Source: Termitomyces sp. T153
Taxonomy: Eukaryota > Basidiomycota > Agaricomycetes > Agaricales > Lyophyllaceae
Assembly: GCA_018296165.2 (NCBI GenBank)
Contig: JACKQL020000008.1
Span: 744,001 to 808,000 of the forward strand
DNA length: 64,000 nt
Reading direction: 5' to 3'
This document shows, piece by piece, positions 1 through 11,447 of the stretch. Both the position numbers and the translations under genes were made by a program. How positions within the stretch are numbered: position 1 is the first letter of the stretch; each line of letters opens with the position of its first letter. The notes beneath the pieces were generated by a model, which was given only the letters and a program-made list of their open reading frames with translations, had not been told where the DNA came from and did no database searches.

Positions 1-14
1 TCCACTCTTCCTAA

Positions 15-636
15 TCACCCAAACATGAGAGCTAAGTGTCCTGATAAAGAAAAATTTATTCGACGCCTCCATTGTCGAGATCGAAGCACGAAATGGTAGC
101 TCAACAAGGCGAGAGTTGCTGGGACAATCACACCACAGCATGCAATAGTCAAATCAGGTTCAATTGCGAGCACCAACGGTCCAGAGGACAGGTTGCCCTC
201 ATGAAATCGTACTAGGGATGTATTAGTCATGCTCTTACCATAGAGAACGGGTTGACTCAGGATAAAACTTACTCCGCTGAAATCCAAACTAGTACTTAAG
301 GTTACTTCGCTTTGAAAGTACCGCTGCAAACCCATTTAAGGCCCAGATAGAGGGATACTCGAGCTTCATCTTCAACTGTAAAGCAAGCTCTCTGAGGTTC
401 AACGTTTGCTCGACAATGAAAGTTGGGAGAATGAACTGGAAGAAAACCTTGATTGATGTCTGGCTGACTCCGTCTCTCAATCCTGAACACGACGGTAGTA
501 ATCGAGAGTCAGTGCTTTCCATACCAAAGCTGGCCAAAGACTTCGGCTTAAAAGCATATCTGAGAATTTTTATGATATCAATCTCGATATAAGCCATCCC
601 AGGCTGTCGATAATATAGCTGACGTGATGCGGACAA
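15..636 (-). pseudogene. Unidentified minus-strand coding remnant or spliced gene end
   Basis: Two overlapping minus-strand reading frames (about 289-636 and 15-335) together cover the left edge. The upstream one encodes a hydrophobic/charged stretch beginning MAYIEIDIIKIL, and the frame changes near 310-335, where several GT and AG dinucleotides would allow splicing. I recognise no family. The DNA contains CpG, unlike the transposons to its right, so it may be part of a host gene running off the window. It could equally be a chance ORF pair; no start, stop or domain is secure. Confidence 0.25.
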
Positions 637-799
637 TTTGAGAAGTGGGTATTATAGCCCCTTTTATAGACGTCTTTGAGTTGCCTTTGTTTAGGTTGAT
701 TGGTTGATGGCCGCGCTTGCCGGGGCGTGTCGACACATGGCCCGTCGTACTCATCACTCACCAACAGCATCCATCTTTCGTTCCTCTGCTTCATTGTTT

Positions 800-1252
800 T
801 GTCACCTTTAGACTTACCTTGATTCTCTGTTTCTTATTGCAGTTTTTTTTTTTACTCATTCCATATTTTATAGACAATTCATAGTTTCTGATAATCGAGC
901 TACTGGATTGTATTAGATGTAAGCATCAACATAGTGTTTTCTGTCCAACCTCTAAGCTTTCTTCAACTTTCTAATTGTCTTTGCTATCATCTTTCTTATC
1001 ATTGATCTTGTATTTGATTTTATATGTGTTCTAACACATCTCATGATACAAGACTAAGCCTATATAAAATGTTCATTTTCTTGTGCAGCTATGAGTATAC
1101 TGTCGAGGATGGGCCGTTGCAGCATATGGCAAGTCTGAGGTCTATTAGATTGACTCATCAATCTGATTTGAATATAATGCTTGTAGTATATTTGATGTAT
1201 ATAAATTTTAAGTGGCTACAAATGATACATGATATGTTATTATATGGATTTC
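800..1252. other. AT-rich non-coding stretch
   Basis: About 450 bp of AT-rich sequence up to the target site of element A. No motif, RNA gene or credible ORF is seen. The last five bases (1248-1252, ATTTC) are the left target-site duplication of element A. Confidence 0.5.
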
Positions 1253-1765
1253 TGTCAGGTTCCACTGACCATGGGGGCTCAGCTTAACTGGGCAAGTGCT
1301 TACTAGGCAGATGCAATGTCCTGCACTTATAATCTAGTGCTCCAGAGAGGTCTAGACTTTGGGTACTTGTGAGGGTAAGCCAAGGGGAGCAGTCTGAGCA
1401 AGTCCAGGGTGGTCTGTGGGAGTCTAAGACAAGATGCAAAGAAGGGTCAGGTTTGGGGAAGACTCAGGTACAAGTCCAGAGGCAAATACAGAGGGTGTGG
1501 GGCAAGCAGAGGCCACATGAGTGATGGGAGTGGGGCTGGAGATTGACAGGGATCAATTAATATTGATAGGCTTGGGAAGAGAACAGGGAGTGATGGGGCC
1601 CACAGGCAATGTGTTGGGGTTTGCCAGGGAAGTGCCAGAGTTAGCTGGGGTGGGTGCTGTGGGTGAACAAAGGTTGGGGTGAGTCAAGGGGGTGTTGGCA
1701 GGGGGACTGCAGGGAAGTGGGGCAGCTTGGGAAGAGGTCCAGAGGTCTGGGAGTGGGTTGTAAAA
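1253..1765 (-). repeat. 3' LTR of element A, internally deleted
   Basis: It reads TGTCAGGTTCC at the left edge, which is the reverse complement of the family's LTR end. It is 513 bp against 1085 bp for the 5' LTR, because a block of about 550 bp matching 11766-12308 (with the TATA box and transcript start) is absent. A purine tract (G-run plus TGA, reverse strand) abuts it at 1766-1785, as expected of a polypurine tract. The terminal TGTCAC has decayed to TTTTAC. Confidence 0.85.
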
Positions 1766-1785
1766 TCACCCCCCCCCTTCAGTGT

Positions 1786-2200
1786 CAAGACCCTTGAGGT
1801 GTGGGTGTAAGGATGCTGCTGCAACCTCATGAAGATTGAGAGAAGTAAATGAGAGCAGAGGAAGGTGCCACCAGTGTCACATGACACCTCCCAAAAAGGA
1901 TTGTAATTCACCTTCATTTGCTCTAATTAACATATGAGCAATGAAGGTGAGTACATATATTAAACCTATGTATTAGCTAACTAACATACAAGCAACAAAG
2001 ACTCTGTTGTCCTGTCTGTTTGTTTTGCAAGTGAGGCTGTACACTGCAGCCTTTCACTCTTTTTTTGACACAGACAATGGTTGAAGAAAAATTCCACACT
2101 GACTTTCCAAAACCTACTTTTGACACCCACACCTCTCCTCACCCAGCAGGAGGCATGAAGAAGGGCTATTGTAACTGCTGCCACCCTGCCAGCACCACTC
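1786..2200. other. Junction segment inside element A
   Basis: About 400 bp between the 3' LTR/polypurine tract of element A and the gag fragment at 2213. A TGTCACATGACACCTCCC stretch near 1877 looks like the start of an LTR or leader belonging to that gag fragment, but no second copy is present to confirm it. No gene is seen. Confidence 0.35.
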
Positions 2201-2212
2201 AGCCACACTCAC

Positions 2213-4420
2213 ATGAGCAGCTTAATGTCTGAAACACCTGATGAAAATTTTCAGACACCACCTCTGTTGCCCCAAACAGACCTCTTGAGCTCAGAGAAAG
2301 ACTCTTTGGACTTGAAAGAGGAGACTGAAGACCACAGATACCTCCACCAACTTCACACTCCACATTCATTGTCATCAATGCTGCAGAGCTCCCATCAATG
2401 CTGCTGACACAACTGAGTGCCACTGATGTCACCAGCAAACAATCACCCCCTCATGGAAGTAAAGGTCATGAAGCTGAAGGACTGCCCCATGCTGATGCCA
2501 CACCAACTAGATGTCAAAAAATTTCAAGAATAGTCAAACATGTGCCTGAAGCATTCTAAAAAGAAGCCAGAGGAAATTGTGCAATTTGTTGCTGATGGAA
2601 TGTTGGAACCACACTTTGTGAAATGGTACCACACCAACCAGAAGCAGATCAACACTATGAATCTTGATGCCTACCTCACCAAGTTTGCCAAGTATGCACT
2701 TCCATGCAAATGGGAGCATAGGGTTTTAAATACCCTCCTTTCTGCCAAGCAAGGGAACAAGCTGTTCTCTGATTGGGAAATCAAGCTCAAGAATCTCAAT
2801 GCACTTCTATCAAACACCAAATCCACATGTTGCCTATCCAGCACAGCTCTCCAGGCACAACTTGAGGTGAATATGAACCCTGATCTTTGTGCCAAGCTTG
2901 ACAACATGAACCTCATTGCCTCCACCTTCTCAGACTGGATTCACAAAGTCACAGAACTTGACAAGGACTTATGTGAGGAGAATGCCTGCACCCAATACCT
3001 CATCAACACTAACAACACAGCTCAGGCTATGGAACAAGAAAGACACAAGCTGTTGGCAGAGCACCTCTCAGATCAACCAACACACACCCAGACTCTATCA
3101 TCAACAAGCTCTAACATCAATGCCAGCACACTCTGTCCCCCCCAACTCACCAAGGAGGAAAAGAAGATCTTCAAGAAACACAAAGGGTGCACAAGATGTT
3201 AAGTATTATATTGCAGACACATGGAGGATATGAACAAGTGCCCTATGAAGATCAGTAACACCTGGCCCAATCCAAGAACCTACAAGACCCTCATGCTCAA
3301 GGCTGTACTTGCCTCCAAATCAAGAACTATAGTGGGATATGTTTATATGGGGGAGATCTGAGATGAAGACACAGACAGCAACTTGCATGTCCCCTCTTCC
3401 AAACCCCCCCACACTGGCTACCACATGAAGGCTACAATTGAACTTTCTGGCCCATCTCTTCTCTTCTTCCTTATCTTCATCCAAGCAATACTTGATAACA
3501 GGTGTCTTTCAACAGTGATTTCTGATGAGCTGGTCACCTGACTAGGGCTCTGTTACTTCTCCCTGCCCAAGGAGGAGGATAATTTGATGCCCTTATTGGA
3601 ATCACTATTGCACTATAGGGAATACATTAAACTGGAAGTGTCAGCAGGGAAGTGTAAGGGCAACTTCTGGAGGCTGTGGCTCAATCACACAACTGGAAAA
3701 GGGAAATCCAAAGTCTATTCAGTACTGTACAGTATCTACTGAGATAACTACTCACCTGGCAAAGGGAAATCCAAAGAGAGCAAGTCTGGGAATTCCCTAG
3801 GCCAGATGTGATGCTTCAGAGGCTTCAGAAGTTTGAGAAACAACTGTACAGTATGACAGAGAAAAAAGACAAAAGTGATGTGTCAGTAATTGGTCTGCAG
3901 TTACATAAGCTAGTGGCAGTATCAGAGGGGCCACACTTGTCTGAATTATTGACAGAGAACTGGTGCAGCCTGAGGGCTGGAACTAGATTCAATAGATTGG
4001 AAAAAGGAAGGAGAATGAAGGAAAACTACAGGGGGGAAATCTGACAAGAACTGGAGAAGGAGAAGGAGGAACAAGTGGGATGTCCCCTGACAGGAAGGGA
4101 GCATGGATATTGGAGGTTAGCAGGGCTCAAGTAAACAAGGGACTACCTGTACCTCTTTTGCTAGAAATTCCATTTCTTTCCAGTGAGAAAATCATGCTTG
4201 ACATTGATGAGTGCACTGCCATTGACAAAAGAACAGGGTTCAACCTCATGGGGCCAACACCCACAAGGGCAAATTCCCCAGACCAAACTGTGGAGGATGA
4301 AGAAAAAACCAAAGCCACTAGAGGTGAAGTCAAAGGAGGCTCAAGATGCTGCACCTGCATCAGAATTAGATGGAAGGGGCAACCCCAACTCTAAGACCAT
4401 TCTGGCCATAGCATGAGAAT
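2213..4420 (+). pseudogene. Gag-protease fragment of a second Ty3/gypsy lineage
   Basis: A plus-strand remnant opposite in orientation to element A. The frame at 2540-3202 encodes a 220-residue gag-like protein. It ends in the motif PPQLTKEEKKIFKKHKGCTRC, the start of a zinc-knuckle region common in basidiomycete gypsy gag proteins. A TAA breaks the frame inside the knuckle. Further on, 3490-3640 reads LDNRCLSTVISDELVT, a retropepsin-like segment with the active-site DTG replaced by DNR. The protease continues after the solo LTR at 4103-4300 (LLLEIPFLSSEKIMLD, then TAIDKRTGFNLMGP). No reverse transcriptase follows. It is an old, truncated copy captured within element A. Confidence 0.65.
3653..4092 (-). 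repeat. Solo LTR of the element B family
   Basis: This 440-bp block is the reverse complement of the 442-bp LTR of element B (33757-34198). It is flanked by the perfect duplication GGAAG (3648-3652 and 4093-4097). No internal sequence accompanies it, so it is the product of LTR-LTR recombination. Removing it rejoins the protease reading frame of the host fragment (EVSAG to GAWILEVS), so it landed in an older gag-pro remnant. Confidence 0.9.
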
Positions 4421-4429
4421 GCATCAAAG

Positions 4430-4990
4430 ACTTGGTTGACATCATAAGAATCCTCAGGGTGGTGGTTGGAAGCATGATTTTGAGTCAGCAAACAATTTTA
4501 GACCATAGCAACATGGAGATACTTTGTTGGAAGAGGCAATGTTCCTCATTGTGATAGAGCTTGCCATTAGCAAGAAGCCATCCAGCATATGTTGGAAGTC
4601 TCAATAATAATCAGAGAACCTTTCCAAAGTTGCTAAGCTGCTAGTGAACATTTGGTTGACAAGTCATTTGAGATTGCCAAGCTTATAACAAGCACTAGCA
4701 TCTGCACCAGAGTACAACCTGAGTACTGCTGCCTTCCATTCCTGATAAGTATAAGGTCAAGGTGCATTGTTGCTGATGTTTACATTGTTGCCAAATTCTG
4801 GTAAGCCAAGCCAAGTTTCTGCTGTGTTGTAAGAGACATATCAAGCTGCATATTCCTTCTTCTGAATATCATCAGCAATGCCACAGTCATTAAAAAGGTA
4901 TTCCAGTTCCTTGAAGTATTGAGGGAGTTCCCTGAGGCAACTCTCATCCCACTTTGGCACAGTGGTGTCCTATGCTGCCTAGTGCTGTGC
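4430..4990 (-). pseudogene. Gag fragment of another Ty3/gypsy element, minus strand
   Basis: Reading the minus strand from about 4960 gives a broken but recognisable gag core: ELPQYFKELEYLFNDCGI, then KKEYAA, YVSYNTAETWLGLPEF and YTYQEWKAAVLRLYSGAD. This is the pattern of capsid-like gag domains of basidiomycete gypsy elements. Several stops (TGA, TAA) interrupt it. It lies tail-to-tail with the plus-strand gag-protease fragment to the left. Which element it came from cannot be told, because no LTR or pol is attached. Confidence 0.5.
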
Positions 4991-6050
4991 AGGAAACCAA
5001 AAAGGAAGACCTAAGCACTAGCAACTAGATAGTGTAGCTGGCAGTAGGAAGTTAATAGAGGGCAAGTCAGTAACTATCCCAGAGAATGAGAGCTAATGGG
5101 TGTGGGGTAAACAGGAAGTGAAAAGAGTTTCTATCACTAGTCTAAGTTGCTAGACAGTAACAGAAGGTTGCTAGGTAAAAGAAAGGGAAAAAAACAAGGG
5201 CAAAGGCATTGCTAAGAAAGGGGGAGAAACTAAGTGGTAGAAAGGTAGTTGGAAAACAAAGAGGGAAGTGAAGACAGAATGCTGGGGAACAAACATAAAC
5301 TAGTTGCTATTCATAGTTGCTGATGTCTCTAAGTCAAAATAATGTCAAGGGTACCTGTAGTTGGTACCACACTAAATTGAATTGAGGTTGTCAAGACTGT
5401 TACTAAGTTTTTGGCAATGACAAGTGAGAAAGCAATAAGAGATCTTAAGCTGGTAAGCTTAGAGCTAGTGAGGGGGGAACAGTACTCTGTTCATTGTTTT
5501 TTATCTCTATGTACAGTCAGTATTTATACTATTCATAAGTATAATATTAGAAAGGAAATAGTAGTTGCTGCCAGTGACAGCATCTGCCAAATTGTTTATG
5601 ATACATACTAAGTGTCAGTTGGGTAACCAGGTAAAAGTACACAATGTCAATATGATGCATAAAAATTGTCAATCACAAGAAAAGAGCATTTCTGACATCA
5701 ATACCTGAAGTGTAGATGCTGTTCAAGTATGTTTGTAAGCTTGACAAGAAAAATGATAAGTTAGAAATTGCACAACTGTCAATATATCCCTATTTGGAGA
5801 GGAGATGGTGTTGCCAGGAAATGTCACTAGCAGTGGTTGCTAAGAAAGGTCTTGGCCTTGTCTCTCTAGATCCAGAGTCCAGACTCCATGTGATGCAGCT
5901 TGTGATACATAAGTCTTGGGGTCACTCAAATCCCATGCAAAGGCTATGTCATTCCAGACCTTGGAGCTAGACCTCACATGCTGAGTGTTGTAACTTGTGC
6001 CAGGTCATGTACAATATAGTCAGCTGCTGTCCAATTGGAAATGCCAAAAA
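4991..6050. other. Gene-free CpG-poor stretch inside element A
   Basis: About 1 kb with no coding pattern I recognise on either strand and no LTR ends. It may be leader or intergenic sequence of the minus-strand gag fragment. The truncated integrase of element A begins at its right edge. Confidence 0.4.
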
Positions 6051-6054
6051 TAGT

Positions 6055-7690
6055 GCTCAGTGACAAGTGGGTCTTATCAATGTGCTTTAGAAATAGTTTG
6101 GCAAACTCTAGAGCATTGTTGGTGGTGTGGCAGAGGATGAATATAGCTTGCTCAGTGAGATGGCAAATGATGACAGGGATGACATCAAAGCCTTCAGAGT
6201 TGAGGAGCTCAACAATATGGTCCATCAAAATCAAAGACTAGGAATGGCAGCCAATGGGGAGGGGCTTCAGCAGGCTGGTGGCTGAGCTGCTTGGTAGTGG
6301 TGAAATACTGTAGGTTGTTGTGGTCAGTGTAGACTTGGATGCAATGCAGGGCTCCTTTGAGGTAGGCCCTTCACTGCTGGAATGCTTTGACAATAGCAAG
6401 GAGTTCCTTGTCATAGATGCTATAGATTTGCTCCATGGGGATCATTGAGCAGGCATAAAAGGCAATGGAGTGGAGGTCCTTTCCTCTGGAGTCTGATTGA
6501 GAGAGTATCCTAGCAATGGTGTAGTTGGAGGCATTGCATTTGAGTACTCTGGGCAGGGTGGGATTAAAATGGTGAAGGATTGGGGCAGAGGTGAAGGCTT
6601 TCTTGAGGAGGGTTAATACACTTTGGCACTTGCTGTTCCAGTCCCAAGGAGTGTCCTTCCAGGTGAGTTGGTTGAGGGGTTTGGTGATTCTAGAGTAGTT
6701 GTTGATGAACTGGCAATAGAAGTTATCAAACCTCAGAAAGGACTGTACCTCCTTGATGTTTTGGAGCAGGGGCCAATGCCATCTGGAGTGACAATAACTC
6801 TGAGTTATTCAACCTCTGCAGTGTGGAAGGAGCACTTCTTGAGTTTGGCATAAAGAATGTACTCCCAGAGTCATCCTGAGACATGGTGGACATGCTCTGG
6901 ATGTTTCTCTAGTGAGTTTGAGTCAGTCAGAATGTCATCCAGATATACAATAACAAAAATGTTGTTCATGTTATGGAAGATGTTGTTTATGAAGTACTGG
7001 AAGGTGGCAGGGGAGTTGGTCATTCTGAAGAGCATCACTGGGTACTCAGATAGGCTGTAGCAGGTGTAGAAGGTGGTCTTCCATTTATGCCTCAGAGCAA
7101 TCCAGACATTGTTGTAGCCAGACCAGAGGTCTCCTTTGGTGTAGATCTTGGCACTGTGGAGGCAGTCAATGCAATCTCTGATTAAGAGGAGAGAATACTA
7201 GTTCTTTTTTGTAACTTTGTCAAGTCCCCAGTAGTCCACATAGAGCTGGAGAGACCTGCCCTTCTTGGCAAACAAAACTGGAGTGCTAGCAGCAGAGATT
7301 AAGAGGCATGTAAAGTGTTTGCCAAGCATGTGGTTGAGGTAGTCCTTCAGGGCCTGGAGTTTGATCTCAGACATGTTGTAGAACTTGCCAAATGGGAGGG
7401 GAGGTGCCTTCTTTGAGATTGATTTTGTAATTGTAGGAGCAGTATGAGAGAAGTTCCTTTGCACTTCCTTTAGAGAAAACATCAGCAAATTCATGATACT
7501 CCAGGCAAACTACTTTGTATAGGATTTGTTCCTCTATCTTTTGTTCTTGTAGGGTAGTTCCTGCATGTAGGTGTTCTTCTAGTAGAGTAGGAGTGATTTG
7601 AAGCTGGTAGGTGGGAGTTCCATTTTGTAAGATGTGTGCAAAGGGAATGGTGCCAATGATTTTGATGTCAAATGATTTTGATGTCAAGGG
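6055..7690 (-). pseudogene. Element A pol: reverse transcriptase, RNase H, partial integrase
   Basis: Minus-strand frames read in order. First comes the pre-RT linker (EYHEFADVFSKGSAKELL, about 7430-7510), then the RT fingers (LISAASTPVLFAKKGRSLQL, then VDYWGLDKVTKKN, 7198-7310), and then the catalytic box IVYLDDI near 6940, with both aspartates kept. RNase H follows (YDKELLAIVKAF and the YTDHNNLQYFTTTKQLS motif, about 6290-6420). A deletion joins RNase H directly to the integrase core (IVELLNSEGFD to NALEFAKLFLKHI, 6070-6220), losing the HHCC zinc domain. Integrase breaks off near 6060. Several frameshifts and stops make it inactive. It is close to the pol of element G. Confidence 0.85.
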
Positions 7691-8099
7691 CTTTCAGATC
7701 AATGGGGGTGGGTGTTGGAGTAGTGGCAGCAGGGTTCAGGGTTGTGGCAGGAGAGTTTGGAGCTGGGGTAACAGGGTCCAGAGCTATTTGGCATTGTTGG
7801 TTGAGTACCACAGGCCTTTATATCAATTCCAGGTGATGTTGGGGGGAAGCTGTTGAGTTTTGCTCAAGGGAGACTGGGGTAGAGGTGTGCTTTCCTCCCT
7901 CTCTTGGTTGTCCTCAAGGACTGTGGAAGTTTGGTTGCTTTAAAGCTGCTAGAGTTGAGGTTGGGGATGTTGGAGTTCAAGGGGGGCTAGAGGCAGAGGG
8001 GAATGGTGGCTGTGAGACTTGCTTTGGGGCCTGGAAACCACATAGAGAGGTCCTTCCAGTCAATTTCAGGGTTGACATCCTGTAACCAGGGAAGTCCAA

Positions 8100-8991
8100 G
8101 CACAATTGAAGTTGATTTTGGAAGTTGGTTAACAAGAAGCCAGACCTAGAATCTTAATCCATTATTGAGAGTAAGGGTGCTGTTATGGTATTGAGTAACT
8201 CCAGTCAAGGCAGGGCTTTTGTCAAAGAATTGGAGATTGAGCTAGTCACTGATGAAGGTGCTGGAGGCTCCACTGTTGACAAAGGCAGAGAGGACCTCCA
8301 GAGAGTCATAAAGTCAGACATTAATGATGAATGATTGTGTGGACTTTGAACAGAGCTGTGGAAGGGTCTGGGGAATGTCAATGGTATTTTCAAGGCCCTT
8401 GGAGTGGAGTGAGACATCAAAGGGGACTGGTCCAGAGTTGATTGGGTCATCCCAATTGAGGTGGAGGGTGAGACTGGGCCAGTCAATGCAGGGGTTGGTT
8501 GTGCAGAGCCATAAGAAACTAAGGACAATGGGGGTGGAAGCATAAAGCTTGGTGATTAGCAGCTGGAGGTTCTGTCATTGTCCGTTGGCAAAAGTCTCAG
8601 TTGTTTCCATACAGTGGGTAATGTCTCCAGTGGAGATAGGGTTGCCATCAAAGAGCTTGAGGAGGATGGGGGTGGAGAGGTGCTGGAGGTGTTGTAGAAC
8701 CAGCACCACCAGGGATTTATCAATGAAGTTGTTGGTGGCACCACTGTTAACTAGAGTAGAGATGGAGTTGGTGGAGAAGAGAATGGTGGTGCAGAGGAGG
8801 AGGGTGTAGGAGGTGTGGGATGGGAGGTGTGCTGGGAGGGTGTCCAAAGAGAGTACCATTGCACAGAGTGATGTGGCCAGAGCAAAGAAGATGTCAATGT
8901 CTGATCCACAATTTAGTGTGTCTTCAAGATCTAAACCACTGACTTGTTTTCTATATACTGGTAATTGCAATTGCATGCACCCTTCTTTCAT
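8100..8991 (-). pseudogene. Element A: zinc-knuckle/protease region with two retropepsin-like domains
   Basis: The first protease domain is in the frame 8575-8991 (STLVNSGATNNFIDKSL, then LLKLFDGNPISTGDITH). A second, in another frame around 8080-8290, reads FVNSGASSTFISD, then TLTLNNGLRF and IVLGLPWLQDVNPEIDW. Each has the order of a retropepsin: catalytic box, flap-like middle, and the hydrophobic ILG/VLG element. In both boxes the catalytic Asp codon is now Asn (GAC to AAC), which a C-to-T change on the opposite strand explains. The same two-domain order occurs in element G, so the doubling predates the split of the two elements. Confidence 0.65.
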
Positions 8992-11430
8992 TTCTTCTCC
9001 TGAGGCTCCTCTGGTACATCAATCCAGGGCCTGTTTTGAATCTTATTGGTGCATAGAGCCTCCTGGTCTTCAATGGAGTCTGGAACAGTGTTGGGGTCCT
9101 GGGAATTGTCAGGGTCCTGGAAATTGTTGGGGTTGGCATCCAGGAGTTCTGGAGCTTTGTGGAGGTTGGCAGCATTGAGTTGGGGGGTGGGTGGGGTCCT
9201 AGAGATTGATTGTGCTGGGGGGTCCTCATCCTGGGGGAAAATGAGGTGCAGGGTTGATAGGGGCTGGAGGAAGCAATGGTTGAGTGCTCTGAGATGCTTC
9301 AGATTGCCAGTTTGTGTTGCCAGAGGTGTTCCAGTTGGTTTGAAGTGCTGTGTTTTCACTCTAATCTTCCCAATAGCATTGATCCACCTGCATAATGAGT
9401 GCCTTGTAACTCTTGTATGTGGTTTGTTTGGGTGCAAGGCAGAGGACATCTTTGATATGTTGAGGTAGGGTGTGGTGGAGGGCAAAATGGTGGGCATTGT
9501 AGTTCCAGCTGGTCTTGCAGGCTTCTTGTTTGAACTGGACAATGAAGGTTGTATAATGTTTGTTATTATGCATTTATAGGTTAAAGAGATTTTCCTCCAC
9601 TTCCACTACAGTGTTGAATATGCCAAACTTACTGACAAATTCCTGAGTGAAAGTGAGCCAGTTGAAGAGTATGGGGTTGTTGAGATCAAACCAGAGTAGC
9701 ACTGTGTAGTGATTGAAGGTGATGCCCTATAGATATGAGGTGGCAAAGGCCACCCATGAGCTCTCAAGTTGGAAGGTGATAGGCTTAGCTTGGGACATAG
9801 TGAGGCATTACATTAGGAAGATTCTCCATTTCTGGGAGCCACAGCCAGTGAAAGATTCTGGCTTCTGAATGTTGAGCTTGCCTTCTTCAGCCAGTGCATT
9901 ACAGGTGTTGTCCTGGGTGTTTTGAGTTTGGGGTGGGGGTCTGGCATTGTAGTAGTAATAGTAATTGTTGTTCCTGCCTCCACACTGAGGGAGAAAGTTA
10001 TCCATAATTAGCCCCCATCCACCTGGAGGTCCACCATTGGGATGTCCACCACCTGGGGGTTGGCCAGCATTGCTCAGAGGGGGCCCCAGGGCCTAGCAAG
10101 GAGGAGGAGGCCCCCTGGTGGTTGGTGGTCCATAGTTGTCATTGGTGGTGAGTTGGTTGGGTAGGGAGATTGACAGGAGTCAAGGAGGGTTATTGGAAAA
10201 GGGGGGTCCAGGCACTTCAGAGCTTATGAGTTGACACAGAGGAGTTGGGATGTTTTGGCAGGGCATGGGTGTGTTTGGGAGTGGATCACTACAGGGAGTG
10301 TGGAGGTCAAAGTGGGGAGGCCTGTTCTGGAGAGGAGCTATGGCTCTGTTTCCAGGGGCAGCTTCTCCACCAAGGAGTTCAGGCTTGTCAATATAGGAGA
10401 ATGTGTGTGTGGTTGGAAGCAATGTTGTCATTGACAGAGAGGGGCTGGAAGGTTTTTGAGTGTGGGGATCAAGTTTGGTAGGCTGGTCTCAAGTACGGAA
10501 GGCACTGGGGATGGAGTTTGCTCTGGGGTGCATAGAGGGCCAGGGTGTGGGCAGCAGGTTGGTCAAAGAGGCCTTTGGCAGGATTAAGAAGGCTTAGAAT
10601 ATTGGATGTGGCATTGAGCTCTTCTTGCTAGCAGAGAATGGAGGCTGGAGCTTCATTTTGAGTTTTGGTGGATTCTCTTATTGCATGTGGAAGAAGTGGG
10701 CAGGGTCTAAGGGGTTCTCAAAGCATCTGGAGTTCAGGCTGGTGTAAATTTTGTCAACTAGGATATGCAATTTATTCCAGAGATGGGCATTGATTCCCAG
10801 AGTGCCTTGAGTAGTTTTGGGAAGGGTGCCCTGCTAGTCATGTCTGTAGAAGTCAAGGAGACAAGGTGCCCAGACCTTTTGGAGTTCCTGGGATGTTGTG
10901 GTAACTCAAGCTAACAAGGAGGGCATTGCAAATTCCATGGGGGACAGGCAGAGGGAGCAGAGAACTTTGTTGCATTGTTGGACATAGGCCTCAACTTGCT
11001 GCTGTCTAGGAGAGGGGGGAATTTGAGTGGGGAATTGATGTCAAGAGGGGGAATAGTTATCTAGATGTTCCAGAGAAAATGGAGCCACAGCTGGGATTGG
11101 GTAGGTGTAGTAGTGCACTGGAGGGAGGTAGGCAGAGTCAAGCAGGGCTGGGAGTGCTCCAAGAAACCCTCTGGAATATATGTGGGAGTAGGTTGCATTA
11201 GCAGGGAACAATGGGGGATGGTGCCAGCCTGGGGGTACTCCCTGACTGATGGAGTGGTGTAGAAGCTGGGTTTGGATCCAGGGTCCAGTGACAAGGAATG
11301 TAGTGATCTATGGGTGGGCCTGGATAGAATGGGGCATAGTGTTTTTAAGGACTGGCCTACCATAGATGTTAGTTAGGTAGCCAGCAGAGTTGTATGCAGA
11401 GTTATATGCAGACATCAAGAATAGGGTAAG
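8992..11430 (-). pseudogene. Element A gag, broken
   Basis: Decayed gag on the minus strand. The N-terminal part (11061-11363) is Pro/Ser/Tyr-rich and aligns with the gag start of element G. The capsid-like core includes GKLNIQKPESFTG (9808-10005), followed by the block around 9361-9573 (FIVQFKQEACKTSWNYNA, then IKDVLCLAPKQTTYKSY). These match the corresponding block of G almost residue for residue. A tyrosine/asparagine run precedes the core. Many stops and frame changes are present. Confidence 0.75.
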
Positions 11431-11434
11431 GAGG

Positions 11435-11447
11435 AGTCTTGATATCA
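11435..11447 (-). promoter_or_regulatory. Primer-binding site of element A, self-complementary to its transcript start
   Basis: Immediately after the 5' LTR (minus strand) comes TGATATCAAGACT. This pairs with AGTCTTGATATTG inside the LTR (12050 to 12038): eleven Watson-Crick pairs followed by two G-U pairs. No tRNA-type TGG start is present at the LTR edge. The arrangement matches self-primed reverse transcription as known for Tf1. Confidence 0.6.

Noticed and set aside
1..800. Confident naming of the left-edge minus-strand ORFs
   Set aside because: No motif or family could be recognised and the splice pattern is unclear, so only a low-confidence remnant is listed.
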